DNA of 21,226 nucleotides, taken from NCBI GenBank assembly GCA_963933055.1, contig CAWVSY010000060.1, positions 1 through 21,226 on the forward strand, given 5' to 3'. The notes beneath the pieces were generated by a model. It had not been told where the DNA came from, did no database searches, and saw only the letters and a program-made list of their open reading frames with translations. The stretch's first letter is position 1, and the number at the start of each line of letters is the position of its first letter. This document shows positions 8,920 through 16,415 of the stretch, in pieces. The translations under genes and the position numbers were made by a program. Source of the stretch: Oleispira sp963933055. Its GTDB lineage: Bacteria > Pseudomonadota > Gammaproteobacteria > Pseudomonadales > Oceanobacteraceae.

Positions 8920-8933
8920 TGAATGGTTATTCA
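8920..8933. promoter_or_regulatory. Putative BetI operator before betI
   Basis: On the - strand TGAAT-AACC-ATTCA is a perfect five-base inverted repeat with a four-base spacer, inside the 87-base gap upstream of betI. It ends nine bases before the start codon, where a bound repressor would block initiation. A possible promoter upstream reads TTGTTC, 16 bases, TAGACT. Assignment to BetI rests on position and TetR-type symmetry, not on a known matching site. Confidence 0.45.
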
Positions 8934-8998
8934 ATTACCAACAAGTCTAACATCTACGAGGCTTAGAACAAGGGTATAAAAATAAACGAGCTTGAATT

Positions 8999-9847
8999 TT
9001 AGGCTGTTTTCCCCTGGGCTTGATACCAAAGTGACGATAAATATTCCATCTGAAAACACGCTCTACGCCATGCTACAAGGTCTGTTACGCCGTATAAGCT
9101 AATAATATTATTTTCTAAATTTTGCTCAATTTGAGGGCGACTATTGTCAGGTGATTTTTTAATAAATTCTTCTATAGAATATTTAATTCCCTGAAATAAG
9201 GCGGCTAAATCCCATAATGGATGAGCCATTCCTGCATACTCCCAGTCCAAAAGCTGTAGCCCTTCCGATGTGTATAACCAGTTAGCCAGTACCGGATCTA
9301 GATGACACAAGCAAAAATTTCCCGCCGGTGGTTCACTCATCGATATTTGCATCAACGGTTTCATTTTTAATACATCATTATCGGGCTGCTGCGATGCGAT
9401 AATTTGCCAATATGCTTCAGCTTTATCGCTGATATTAATTTCCGGTAATTCTATTTTCACCGGAACTTGATGCAACGCTTTTAACTGCTCAATCATATGA
9501 GATAACGTCGTTTGAGTTATATCAGCAATATTATCAGCCAATACTTCTCCTTCGATGTAGTCTCTAATCCAATAACGATCTTCATCATCACAATAGCGAA
9601 TAGAACTGGTAAAATTGATACTTGATACCAACTGATGAATTCTTTTTTCGATACTACGATCAATGCCTAAAGCCTGCGTATTATGCGCATTTAACCGAAT
9701 TATATAATCACCATTGTCGAGGGAAAGTTTATAACAGGTATTAGTTAAGCCCCCTTCAAGAACCGTAATTTGAGCCATTTCAACGGGCTTTGTCGACAAC
9801 CCCCATAAAGGCCAATCATCCAACACATCCGCGAGCTTTATGTTCAT
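8999..9847 (-). CDS. APH-fold small-molecule kinase, probable thiamine kinase (COG0510)
   Basis: This 282-residue cytoplasmic kinase is of the choline kinase/aminoglycoside phosphotransferase fold. The Brenner motif is intact: His182-x-Asp184 and Asn189 in CHLDPVLANWLY. The metal-binding Asp201 is in LLDWEY, and the nucleotide loop is VLEGGLTNTCYKL near 29-41. ATG 9847 overlaps the pnuT stop by four bases (ATGA), which fixes the start and rules out longer versions. Membership of a TPP-riboswitch operon after a thiamine transporter points to ATP-dependent phosphorylation of thiamine to TMP, as in E. coli ThiK, trapping imported vitamin. Choline kinase activity is an alternative, since the same fold serves choline and the choline operon lies next door, but operon coupling favours thiamine. 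Confidence 0.75.
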   Translation of the reverse strand: MNIKLADVLDDWPLWGLSTKPVEMAQITVLEGGLTNTCYKLSLDNGDYIIRLNAHNTQALGIDRSIEKRIHQLVSSINFTSSIRYCDDEDRYWIRDYIEGEVLADNIADITQTTLSHMIEQLKALHQVPVKIELPEINISDKAEAYWQIIASQQPDNDVLKMKPLMQISMSEPPAGNFCLCHLDPVLANWLYTSEGLQLLDWEYAGMAHPLWDLAALFQGIKYSIEEFIKKSPDNSRPQIEQNLENNIISLYGVTDLVAWRRACFQMEYLSSLWYQAQGKTA

Positions 9848-10500
9848 ATAGAGACATGTCCTGATGGATAATCGTATTGTTTTTGATATTCTTTCGCCCA
9901 TAAATGCCAGCCAATAAAAATCATCACAATATAAACAACCATCTGCAAAGCAATTAAATACAACTCTCTATCAACGTATAAATAAATCGCGACGGTATCG
10001 ATTACTAACCAATATAGCCAATTCTCTAAGACTTTTTGTGCAACCATATAAGTAGTGATAACCGCCCCCCATGTTGTAAAAGAATCAAGATAAGGTAAGG
10101 CCGCTGAGGTGTTTTGCTCTAAACCATAACCTGTTGCAAGGCTAAGTAAAATAATACCGCTAATGACAACAACGTGGCGATACAGCGACCACGTTTGAAT
10201 TGGTTTAATAGCGTCACTTACAACCGTATTATGTTGTTTTTCTCGCTCCGAATTTTTCCATACTCTCCAGCCATAAACTGCCATAGCAAGATAATAAACA
10301 TTAAGAGCTGATTCCATGACTAGGCTGACGTCCCAAAATAACCAACTAAAAATGGCCGTACTACCAAAAGCCGCATACCAGCCTAAAATATTCTGACGCA
10401 TGATTAAAGCAAGATAAGCAAAGCCTAATAACACAGCGATAACTTCCCAAATACTCATTGCTTGAGCAGCAGAAATTACGCTTTGATAAATATCATTCAT
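9844..10500 (-). CDS. pnuT: PnuT thiamine transporter (PnuC family)
   Basis: This 218-residue inner-membrane protein of the PnuC family facilitates vitamin entry and depends on downstream phosphorylation for trapping. The family hallmark ENWLYWLVIDTVAIYLY lies at 159-175, and further hydrophobic segments occur near 18-35, 40-58, 63-80, 108-126, 139-157 and 180-200. A charged cytoplasmic loop (about 82-100) separates the third and fourth segments. PnuC relatives carry nicotinamide riboside, thiamine or riboflavin; thiamine (PnuT) is chosen because the operon has a TPP riboswitch and a thiamine-kinase-like partner. It starts at ATG 10500, 35 bases after the small MTH1187-like gene, and overlaps the kinase gene by four. 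Confidence 0.88.
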   Translation of the reverse strand: MNDIYQSVISAAQAMSIWEVIAVLLGFAYLALIMRQNILGWYAAFGSTAIFSWLFWDVSLVMESALNVYYLAMAVYGWRVWKNSEREKQHNTVVSDAIKPIQTWSLYRHVVVISGIILLSLATGYGLEQNTSAALPYLDSFTTWGAVITTYMVAQKVLENWLYWLVIDTVAIYLYVDRELYLIALQMVVYIVMIFIGWHLWAKEYQKQYDYPSGHVSI

Positions 10501-10535
10501 CTCATTCTTCTCTATTTTGTAGCGGCATATTAAGA

Positions 10536-10808
10536 CTAAGCATCACCATGAGGATTTAACGCTGGATCTAAATTAGACCCAATAAATTTACATACAAAAA
10601 TGGCTTTGCCAAATTGTTCGTAAGAACATCGCATCTCATCTTTAAGCGTATCCATAACCAAATCATAATCGCCGAATACTTGAGTGCTCATGGTATTACC
10701 CACAACACTCAGATCTTCAATCGCTTGCAGACGATCAATGAAATCTTTAATCGCCGGAATATAATCATCCGCTAATGGGTACTTACTGATTTCTACGGAT
10801 AATTCCAT
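10536..10808 (-). CDS. MTH1187/YkoF-like putative thiamine-binding small protein
   Basis: This 90-residue protein has the pattern of the MTH1187/YkoF fold. It opens with an N-terminal strand (ELSVEISKYPL), followed by a helix (YIPAIKDFIDRLQAI). Next comes a strand pair with MSTQVFGDYD, then a second helix and a last strand (AIFVCKFIGS). Members of this fold bind thiamine or its pyrimidine part. No signal peptide is present, so it should be cytoplasmic. It lies between the outer-membrane receptor and PnuT within the TPP-controlled operon, which agrees with a part in thiamine handling, for example receiving vitamin from PnuT or sensing it. ATG 10808 is preceded by GAGG. Family assignment is by eye; the exact ligand is not proven. 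Confidence 0.7.
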   Translation of the reverse strand: MELSVEISKYPLADDYIPAIKDFIDRLQAIEDLSVVGNTMSTQVFGDYDLVMDTLKDEMRCSYEQFGKAIFVCKFIGSNLDPALNPHGDA

Positions 10809-10861
10809 AATGTTGCATTCCTCATTTTCTAGGGATATATAAATTCTATATTATTTAACGA

Positions 10862-12961
10862 TTAAAAGGTTACACGAGTAGATACACCTACAACTGCTGG
10901 CGCACCTAACTGTTGAAATTCTGTTTCATCAAAGCCATTACCAGATCTAGGGTCTGCATCCCAGCCAGCGAATCCACGAACGCCATATTCTTCATTTGTT
11001 ATGTTCTTTCCATATAGCGCAACTTCAAAATTATCACGCTGATACGCTAAGCGAGCATTAATAATATTATAGGCTTCTGATTTAAAATCATGAGAATCAG
11101 AATAAAAGAACTCATCCTTACCTTCTAATTGAATTTGTACTACAACATAATTGGTTATTAGATAATTAACCGCGGTAGCATAAGTATAATCAGGTGCATG
11201 AGCCGCCTCTCGGCCCTCTAGATTAAGAGAATCAGGATCCGGTTGATCATGCTCCGTAATTTCTGTTTTTAACAAGCCTAAGCTGGTCGACCAACTTAAA
11301 TCTGACATTAGCTGCCAATCCATTTCCCACTCTAAACCGTAACTAAAGCCTTTACCTGCGTTGGTTGTGTAATCTACAAAACTTGTCCCGCCATTACCAT
11401 TATCCATCGGCGTCGACGATTTCAATTGTAGGTCTTGACGGTCGGTATAAAAAACACTGATTCTATTATTCATAGCATCTTTTAAAGAGCTGAATTTCGT
11501 TCCAATTTCATAATTCCATTGATATTCCGTATCAAAGTTTCGTAGACTTTCACTCGGTAAGTTCGCTTCTCCATTAAAACCACCCGCTTTATAACCTCGC
11601 GTAATACTGATGTACAATATGTCAGCAGAATTAGTCGCATATTCTAGCGCTACTTTTCCTCCGACCAAGTTTTCATCATTATCACCAGAAATACTATTAT
11701 TGTCAGAATAATCCGATTGCCAGTTTTCTAATCGAATACCTGAAGTAAGAACTAAATTAGAAGTTAACGAGGTATTCAGTTCAGAAAATATAGAAGCTGA
11801 CGCAGTTTCATACTCGCTGGTGAATAGAGGATCATAAGTATAATCACGAGTCAGATCGATACGTGATTCTTGATAATATACACCGACTAACCAATCACTA
11901 TTTGCAATGCGTCCTGTTGGACCCGATAACCAACGCAATTCTGCTGAGTCACGCTTGATATCGCGCTGATAATTGTCAAACGCTTGATAGTCTGGCTGCA
12001 ATGCTGGATCAGTCCAATCTTCATCATAACCATACTCAGCATCCGTACGATTTATAGTAAAAATACTTTCCATACTAACAGCGTCGGATATTTTCCAATT
12101 AGAATCTAACGCAAAAGCAGAGCTTTCTTGACGGTCATGTCCTGGTTCATTCGACATTGTTTTACGATTTTCATCTAAAGAGAAAGCATCATAACCATTG
12201 TCGATATCTAGATATAATGCCGATAAATCTATCGTTAGATTTTCATTTGCTAACCAGCGCAACTTTAAACGAGCCGTTAGCTCATCTAAGTTATTGACAT
12301 CTTTTTTATCGAATGTCGTATTTTCAATATAACCATCAGATGCCTTTTTTCCGATGACTGCACGATATAAAACAGCTTCCGAAATAGCACCACCATGGGC
12401 GGCTTCCATACCATAGCCATTATAACTCTCGGAATGTAGCTTCAGATAACCCTTACTATCAGAGCTTGGCTCAACGGATTTAATATTAATAACGCCAGCC
12501 AAAGCATTAGCACCAAAGCGAGTACCTTGAGAGCCTCTTAAAACTTCAACTTGCTCAACATCTATTAAGGTTGCCGCACCACCAAAACCAGTAAAATCTA
12601 CACCATCAACAAATGTTCCCACCGATGGATTTAACGGAGCAACAAATTGACTACGCTCGCCGATACCACGAATCTGGAAATAGCGACCACGGGAAGCACC
12701 AGAAGCATAGTTAACGTTAGGAATTACGGCTAATATTTCTTCAATATGAGTCGCACCTCTTTGCTCAATGACCGCGTCACTAACAACAGAAATACTGGCT
12801 GGGATTGTTTGTAACTCGGAGCTGCGAAAATCTGCACTTACAGTAACAGCATCAAGTTCAACAGGAACGGCTGTCGACTCTGCACTGATGGCAGGCGCAC
12901 TGAATAGCATAGCGGTACTAACGGCTGATGTAATGGCAAGGGGTAAAGCTAGAGTTTTCAT
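10862..12961 (-). CDS. TonB-dependent outer-membrane receptor, probable thiamine receptor
   Basis: This 699-residue receptor imports its ligand across the outer membrane with energy from TonB. The signal peptide ends near Ala28 (SAPAISA, then ES). A TonB box-like ELDAVTVSA follows at about 36-44, then the plug domain at about 50-165 with IPASISVVS, the IRGIG motif, VDGV, VEVLRGSQG and GVINI. The rest is a 22-strand barrel ending in Phe (STRVTF). A TTG at 13009 extends the frame, but ATG 12961 is chosen because it begins the signal peptide and has GAGG upstream. The gene is first after a TPP riboswitch and is followed by pnuT, so thiamine or a phosphorylated form is the likely ligand; this is inference from context. 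The arrangement resembles omr1-pnuT sets described by comparative genomics in other proteobacteria. Confidence 0.88.
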   Translation of the reverse strand: MKTLALPLAITSAVSTAMLFSAPAISAESTAVPVELDAVTVSADFRSSELQTIPASISVVSDAVIEQRGATHIEEILAVIPNVNYASGASRGRYFQIRGIGERSQFVAPLNPSVGTFVDGVDFTGFGGAATLIDVEQVEVLRGSQGTRFGANALAGVINIKSVEPSSDSKGYLKLHSESYNGYGMEAAHGGAISEAVLYRAVIGKKASDGYIENTTFDKKDVNNLDELTARLKLRWLANENLTIDLSALYLDIDNGYDAFSLDENRKTMSNEPGHDRQESSAFALDSNWKISDAVSMESIFTINRTDAEYGYDEDWTDPALQPDYQAFDNYQRDIKRDSAELRWLSGPTGRIANSDWLVGVYYQESRIDLTRDYTYDPLFTSEYETASASIFSELNTSLTSNLVLTSGIRLENWQSDYSDNNSISGDNDENLVGGKVALEYATNSADILYISITRGYKAGGFNGEANLPSESLRNFDTEYQWNYEIGTKFSSLKDAMNNRISVFYTDRQDLQLKSSTPMDNGNGGTSFVDYTTNAGKGFSYGLEWEMDWQLMSDLSWSTSLGLLKTEITEHDQPDPDSLNLEGREAAHAPDYTYATAVNYLITNYVVVQIQLEGKDEFFYSDSHDFKSEAYNIINARLAYQRDNFEVALYGKNITNEEYGVRGFAGWDADPRSGNGFDETEFQQLGAPAVVGVSTRVTF

Positions 12962-12965
12962 TTTT

Positions 12966-12994
12966 AGGTCTGCCTCAATAAATAGGGAAGACCC
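12966..12994 (-). promoter_or_regulatory. Possible Shine-Dalgarno-masking hairpin before the receptor gene
   Basis: On the - strand GGGTCT (12994-12989) can pair with AGACCT (12971-12966), enclosing the GAGG ribosome site of the receptor gene in its loop. It lies between the TPP aptamer and the start codon and could be the expression platform. No T-run follows, so translational control is more likely than termination. The pairing is drawn by eye. Confidence 0.4.
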
Positions 12995-13047
12995 GGTCGA
13001 GCGTAGCAAGCGTGAAGTGTTGATTAATCAACAAAGATCCATTCAAC

Positions 13048-13162
13048 TGCCCATTCCTACGCCGGTATTAACCGGATCAGGTTCAAGGAGTTTGCAATGC
13101 ATCTCAGGCTCATTAAAACGATTATTAATCGAATTAAATCGCCACCCCCTGGGATAGGGGCA
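13048..13162 (-). ncRNA. TPP (thiamine pyrophosphate) riboswitch
   Basis: The - strand holds the conserved THI-box elements in order: GGGGGTGGC, a variable hairpin (CGATT-AAT-AATCG), CCTGAGATG (pyrimidine-sensing arm), then GAACCTGATCCGGTTAATAC and CGGCGTAGG (pyrophosphate-sensing arm). Closing pairs TGCCC/GGGCA bound the aptamer. It lies 87 bases upstream of the receptor start codon, so when TPP is plentiful the whole receptor-pnuT-kinase operon should be turned down. The outer edges are approximate. Confidence 0.96.
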
Positions 13163-13190
13163 TGATAAAGCATTCATTAAGAAATAAGAA
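13162..13190 (-). promoter_or_regulatory. Candidate promoter of the thiamine operon
   Basis: On the - strand TTCTTA (13190-13185), a 17-base spacer and TATCAT (13167-13162) resemble a sigma-70 promoter, with a good -10 and a poor -35 box. It fits in the 38 bases between the DUF2986 stop and the aptamer. Its predicted start near 13155 would clip the first closing pairs of the riboswitch as drawn, so either edge may be off by a few bases. Confidence 0.35.
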
Positions 13191-13200
13191 TGAGTTTCCC

Positions 13201-13365
13201 TTATTCTTTGCTCTCTATGCCCGCAGTTTGTTGGCTGGCAATTTCTTCAGCGGCGCGGTCAGCCTTTGAGATATAAGCGGGCTTACCATCTTTTGGCGCT
13301 AGCTTAGCGTTCGCTTTTTTCATTTTTTTGGTTAAGATCTGTTTAATTTTCTTTTTACGGTTCAT
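13201..13365 (-). CDS. DUF2986-family small basic protein
   Basis: This short gene encodes 54 residues: a strongly basic first half (MNRKKKIKQILTKKMKKANA) followed by KPAYISKADRAAEEIA and an acidic tail. The basic head plus the YISKADRA motif is the pattern of DUF2986, a family of small proteins of unknown function in Vibrio, Shewanella and relatives. The high Lys content suggests contact with nucleic acid or the ribosome, but that is speculation. It starts at ATG 13365 with only a weak purine-rich leader (GTGAAGTC) and ends 38 bases before the TPP aptamer. It is divergent from the YeeZ-like gene, with 132 bases between them for two promoters. Confidence 0.8.
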   Translation of the reverse strand: MNRKKKIKQILTKKMKKANAKLAPKDGKPAYISKADRAAEEIASQQTAGIESKE

Positions 13366-13497
13366 GACACGACTTCACTAATTTGATTGGGTATGATCAG
13401 TTTAGCCGCGATTGTAAAGGTCATTTTTCGAAAGGCAAGGCTAACCTCCTGTTAGACAGGCTAATTACTAGAAATAGAAGTATCAAGGTTAAATAGT

Positions 13498-14334
13498 ATG
13501 AAACGGATCAGCATTTTGGGTAGTGGTTGGCTAGGGCTGCCACTCGCGATTGAGTTAAGCCAGGCTAATTATCAAATAAAAGCATCATCACGCAGTACTG
13601 AGCGTTTAACTCAGCTGCGCAAAGCGAATATTGAAGCCCATGTTTATGATATTGATGTACAGGAAGCGCGTCAGGTTATTGATGAGCATGATTTTCTACA
13701 GGCCGATATTCTAGTCATTAACATCACCTCAAAGAATATTGAGGCATTTAAACAGCTAATTACTCATATTGAAAAATCAACGATTCAGCAGGTTTTATTT
13801 GTTAGCTCGACGTCGGTTTTTAAAAACTCGCCCCATTTAGATTCAGCACCAGTTTCTGAATTCGATACCGACCAATTGCAAGAATGTCCGCTGCTGAAAA
13901 TTGAAGGTTTATTTCAAAAGAACCCTAATTTTCAAACCAGTATCATTCGTTTCTCTGGCTTAATTGGCTATCAGCGTCACCCGGGGCGTTTCTTTTTAGC
14001 GACTACGAATGATGACGATGTGTATTGCAAAACCATTAAGAATCCAGACGCAAGAGTCAATATGATTCATCGCGATGATTGCATTGCTATTATTAAGGCC
14101 ATTATCGAACAGAACTGCTGGGGAGAGGTCTTTAATGCCTGTGCTTCTCTGCATCCAACGCGCAGAGAATTTTATCAAGCTGCCCTGTCACACTTAGGGG
14201 ATTATGAGCCTATTTTTTCAGGCCAAACCGATTCTGTTGGAAAAATCATTAGTAATGAAAAGCTGAAAGAAACGCTGGGCTATTCTTTCATTCATGAGGA
14301 TTTATTAGATTTCAAAGCCATGGCATTTGATTAA
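13498..14334 (+). CDS. yeeZ: YeeZ-like NAD(P)-binding epimerase/dehydratase-family protein
   Basis: This 278-residue cytoplasmic protein of the extended short-chain dehydrogenase superfamily aligns along its length with E. coli YeeZ. The Rossmann motif Gly8-x-Gly10-x-x-Gly13 is in GSGWLGLPLA; downstream lie LFVSSTSVF, GLIGYQRHPGRFF, a VNMIHRDD metal-free core and the late FNACASLHPTRREFY. As in YeeZ there is no clear YxxxK catalytic pair, and the Tyr after SSTSV is Phe here, so classical dehydrogenase chemistry is doubtful. The true substrate of YeeZ-type proteins is not known to me. It starts at ATG 13498 with AAGG upstream. Its stop codon overlaps that of the convergent gene by four bases. 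Confidence 0.85.
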   Translation: MKRISILGSGWLGLPLAIELSQANYQIKASSRSTERLTQLRKANIEAHVYDIDVQEARQVIDEHDFLQADILVINITSKNIEAFKQLITHIEKSTIQQVLFVSSTSVFKNSPHLDSAPVSEFDTDQLQECPLLKIEGLFQKNPNFQTSIIRFSGLIGYQRHPGRFFLATTNDDDVYCKTIKNPDARVNMIHRDDCIAIIKAIIEQNCWGEVFNACASLHPTRREFYQAALSHLGDYEPIFSGQTDSVGKIISNEKLKETLGYSFIHEDLLDFKAMAFD

Positions 14335-14747
14335 TTTAGCTGACTGAACTGGCTACGTTCATACATAGCAACAATCGTCGGTATTTCGTCTTCTGCGCAA
14401 CTTTCATCGCGCAGGCGGCGAGAAATAGAATCCATAATATAGCTCACGGTTTCCGCACCAGGATGACAAATAGCCGGCGTTGAGCCATGTTCGTCAGTGA
14501 TCCAAACCCAACCGCCACCAAATTCTAAAATACACAGTTCACCGAGTAAAAAACCTAAACCGTCTAGTACTTCAGTTTCTTTATATCGATGTTGGTTAAT
14601 ATCAGTTTGCTGCTTCCACTGATCAATGCAGCGGCCAATGCCTGAATAGCTCTCACTGCAATCATAATGCTTTAAAATTTCACTACCGACTTGCTGCCAG
14701 TGTTGTTTATTATTCATCATGCGCTCTGATAACGGTTCTACCCTCAT
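14331..14747 (-). CDS. Uncharacterised acidic soluble protein, possibly DUF3806-like
   Basis: This 138-residue protein without signal peptide or membrane helix is rich in Glu, Asp and Trp. The middle part (VLDGLGFLLGELCILEFGGGWVWITDEHG followed by TPAI; shown only as landmarks VLDGLGFLLGE and GGWVWITDEHG) resembles the W-rich core of DUF3806 proteins, but I cannot confirm the family by eye. ATG 14747 is chosen over GTG 14777, because GAGG stands eight bases before it. Its stop TAA shares four bases with the stop of the YeeZ-like gene on the other strand, so no terminator can lie between them. It follows the 48-residue membrane protein gene by 47 bases on the same strand and may be cotranscribed with it. 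Confidence 0.65.
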   Translation of the reverse strand: MRVEPLSERMMNNKQHWQQVGSEILKHYDCSESYSGIGRCIDQWKQQTDINQHRYKETEVLDGLGFLLGELCILEFGGGWVWITDEHGSTPAICHPGAETVSYIMDSISRRLRDESCAEDEIPTIVAMYERSQFSQLN

Positions 14748-14794
14748 TCTTGCTGCCTCATACCCTATTATTCGCACAAGTAACTGTTTTCTGA

Positions 14795-14941
14795 CTAAAC
14801 AGCCCCACTTGTATAATAAACAGCAATACCTACGCCAACTACAAGAATTACGGTTGTCGCAATCACTTTCATAACGATTTTTTTGATAAACTCTTCTGCT
14901 TCATTGCCTTTAATTACATCTGCTGCTTTTTGTTCTGACAT
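14795..14941 (-). CDS. Small single-helix membrane protein, unknown function
   Basis: This 48-residue protein has a soluble N-terminal half (MSEQKAADVIKGNEAEEFIK) and one hydrophobic helix (VIATTVILVVGVGIAVYY, about residues 26-43). Basic residues before the helix suggest an N-in orientation. Longer in-frame starts exist upstream, but ATG 14941 has AAAGG eight bases before it and gives a compact protein without the unlikely polar leader. It lies between the purA terminator and the acidic 138-residue gene. I do not recognise the family, and function is unknown. The good ribosome site and clean helix are the reasons for calling it. Confidence 0.6.
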   Translation of the reverse strand: MSEQKAADVIKGNEAEEFIKKIVMKVIATTVILVVGVGIAVYYTSGAV

Positions 14942-15033
14942 AGTAATAGCCTTTCTTTCTTTCATTATTTTTAATTCATCGCTGTAGTCATAATACTCGC
15001 TTTGAACAGCTGCGACGACCAAATAACAGGCAT

Positions 15034-15070
15034 AAAAAAACCCAGATCAATTACTTGAGCTGGGTTTTTT
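15034..15070 (-). terminator. Rho-independent terminator after purA
   Basis: AAAAAACCCAG (15035-15045) pairs with CTGGGTTTTTT (15060-15070). On the - strand this is a GC-cored hairpin followed by seven Ts, 30 bases after the purA stop. The A/T flanks are symmetric, so it may also stop transcription from the other direction. Confidence 0.9.
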
Positions 15071-15099
15071 GTATCTCTATTTTAGTTCTTAATAAGAAC

Positions 15100-16401
15100 T
15101 TAGATCGCAAAGCTGTGACGCAATACGATGGTCTGAATACGATCAGGGCCTGTAGAGATAATATCGATTGGTGCACCAATCGCTTTTTCTACGAAGCGAA
15201 TGTAGGCTTTTGCGTTCTCTGGAAGTTGATCCAAAGATTGTGCGCCAACGGTGCTTTCCGTCCAACCAGGTAAGTCTTCATAAACAGGCGTGATCTTATC
15301 GAACTGATCAGCACTCGCAGGAACACCCATCTTGTTGCCGTCTGCATCTTGATAACCAACACATACTCGAACAGTCTCTAGGCCGTCTAGAACGTCTAGT
15401 TTAGTTAAGCAGATAGCGTTTACCGAGTTAACGCGAATCGCGTGCTTCACCAATGCGGCATCGAACCAACCACAGCGGCGTGAACGGCCAGTGGTTGTGC
15501 CTTTTTCGTGACCAACTGTGGATAAGTGCTCACCCACTTCGTCGAACAATTCTGTTGGGAAAGGACCAGAACCTACACGCGTTGTATAAGCTTTAGTAAT
15601 ACCCATGATCTGATCAAGATATAACGGACCCACACCAGAACCACAAGCAACACCACCGGCGGTCGTATTAGATGAAGTTACGAACGGGTAAGTACCGTGG
15701 TCGATATCAAGCAAGGTGCCTTGAGCGCCTTCAAACATGATGTCGCCGCCCGCTTCACGGATGGTATGAACCAAATCAACCGCGTCAACAACAACGTCTT
15801 TAATCTGCTCAGCCCAATCGATGCATAGTGCTAGCGTTTCTTCGTAATCAACGGCTTCAACGCCGTAGTAATTAACCAAAGAGAAGTTATGGAATTCCAT
15901 AACTTCTTTTAATTTAGCCGCGAATTCTGGCTGATACATATCACCAATACGCAAACCGCGACGAGCAACTTTATCTTCGTACGCTGGACCAATACCACGG
16001 CCCGTTGTACCAATTTTAGCATTGCCACGCTTGATTTCACGCGCTTGGTCTAAAGCGATGTGATAAGGCAAGATAAGAGGACAAGCATGAGAGATGCGTA
16101 GACGTTCCATTACCGGTACGCCACGCTCTTCTAATGCGCGAGCTTCTTTTAGTAAAGCATCAGGAGCAACCACAACACCGTTACCAATGATGCATTGAAC
16201 GCCTTCACGCAAGATGCCCGAAGGAATCAAGTGCAATGCGGTCTTGATACCGTCGATTACTAATGTGTGTCCTGCATTGTGGCCACCTTGGAAACGAACA
16301 ACCGCAGTTGCTTTCTCCGTTAGTAGATCAACAATTTTACCTTTACCTTCGTCACCCCATTGGGTGCCTAAAACGACAACGTTCTTGCCCATCGAATTCA
16401 T
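15100..16401 (-). CDS. purA: Adenylosuccinate synthetase PurA
   Basis: PurA joins IMP and aspartate with GTP to form adenylosuccinate, the first committed step from IMP to AMP. The protein has 433 residues (E. coli 432). The GTP loop QWGDEGKGK contains the catalytic Asp17, and GGHNAGHT supplies the catalytic His45. GTTGRGIGPAYEDK, FEGAQGTLLDIDHGTYP and the C-terminal STGPDR (base recognition) are all intact. ATG 16401 is given; ATG 16392 (MGKNVVVLG) aligns with the E. coli start and may be the real one, neither having a strong ribosome site. It follows hisZ by 14 bases and is surely cotranscribed with it, ending in a terminator. Confidence 0.97.
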   Translation of the reverse strand: MNSMGKNVVVLGTQWGDEGKGKIVDLLTEKATAVVRFQGGHNAGHTLVIDGIKTALHLIPSGILREGVQCIIGNGVVVAPDALLKEARALEERGVPVMERLRISHACPLILPYHIALDQAREIKRGNAKIGTTGRGIGPAYEDKVARRGLRIGDMYQPEFAAKLKEVMEFHNFSLVNYYGVEAVDYEETLALCIDWAEQIKDVVVDAVDLVHTIREAGGDIMFEGAQGTLLDIDHGTYPFVTSSNTTAGGVACGSGVGPLYLDQIMGITKAYTTRVGSGPFPTELFDEVGEHLSTVGHEKGTTTGRSRRCGWFDAALVKHAIRVNSVNAICLTKLDVLDGLETVRVCVGYQDADGNKMGVPASADQFDKITPVYEDLPGWTESTVGAQSLDQLPENAKAYIRFVEKAIGAPIDIISTGPDRIQTIVLRHSFAI

Positions 16402-16415
16402 TTCACTAATTTAGA

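Noticed and set aside
8999..9847. Kinase as a choline kinase belonging to the neighbouring choline operon
   Set aside because: It overlaps pnuT by four bases and is 87 bases from betI behind a regulatory site, so it belongs to the thiamine operon; kept only as an alternative.
13019..13032. Perfect 14-base palindrome GTTGATTAATCAAC as a protein operator
   Set aside because: It lies in the transcribed riboswitch leader and has no supporting second site; noted only as a possible RNA element.
12768..13157. 129-codon open frame on the + strand over the receptor start and TPP leader
   Set aside because: It crosses a conserved riboswitch and a signal-peptide coding region on the other strand and shows no protein family pattern.
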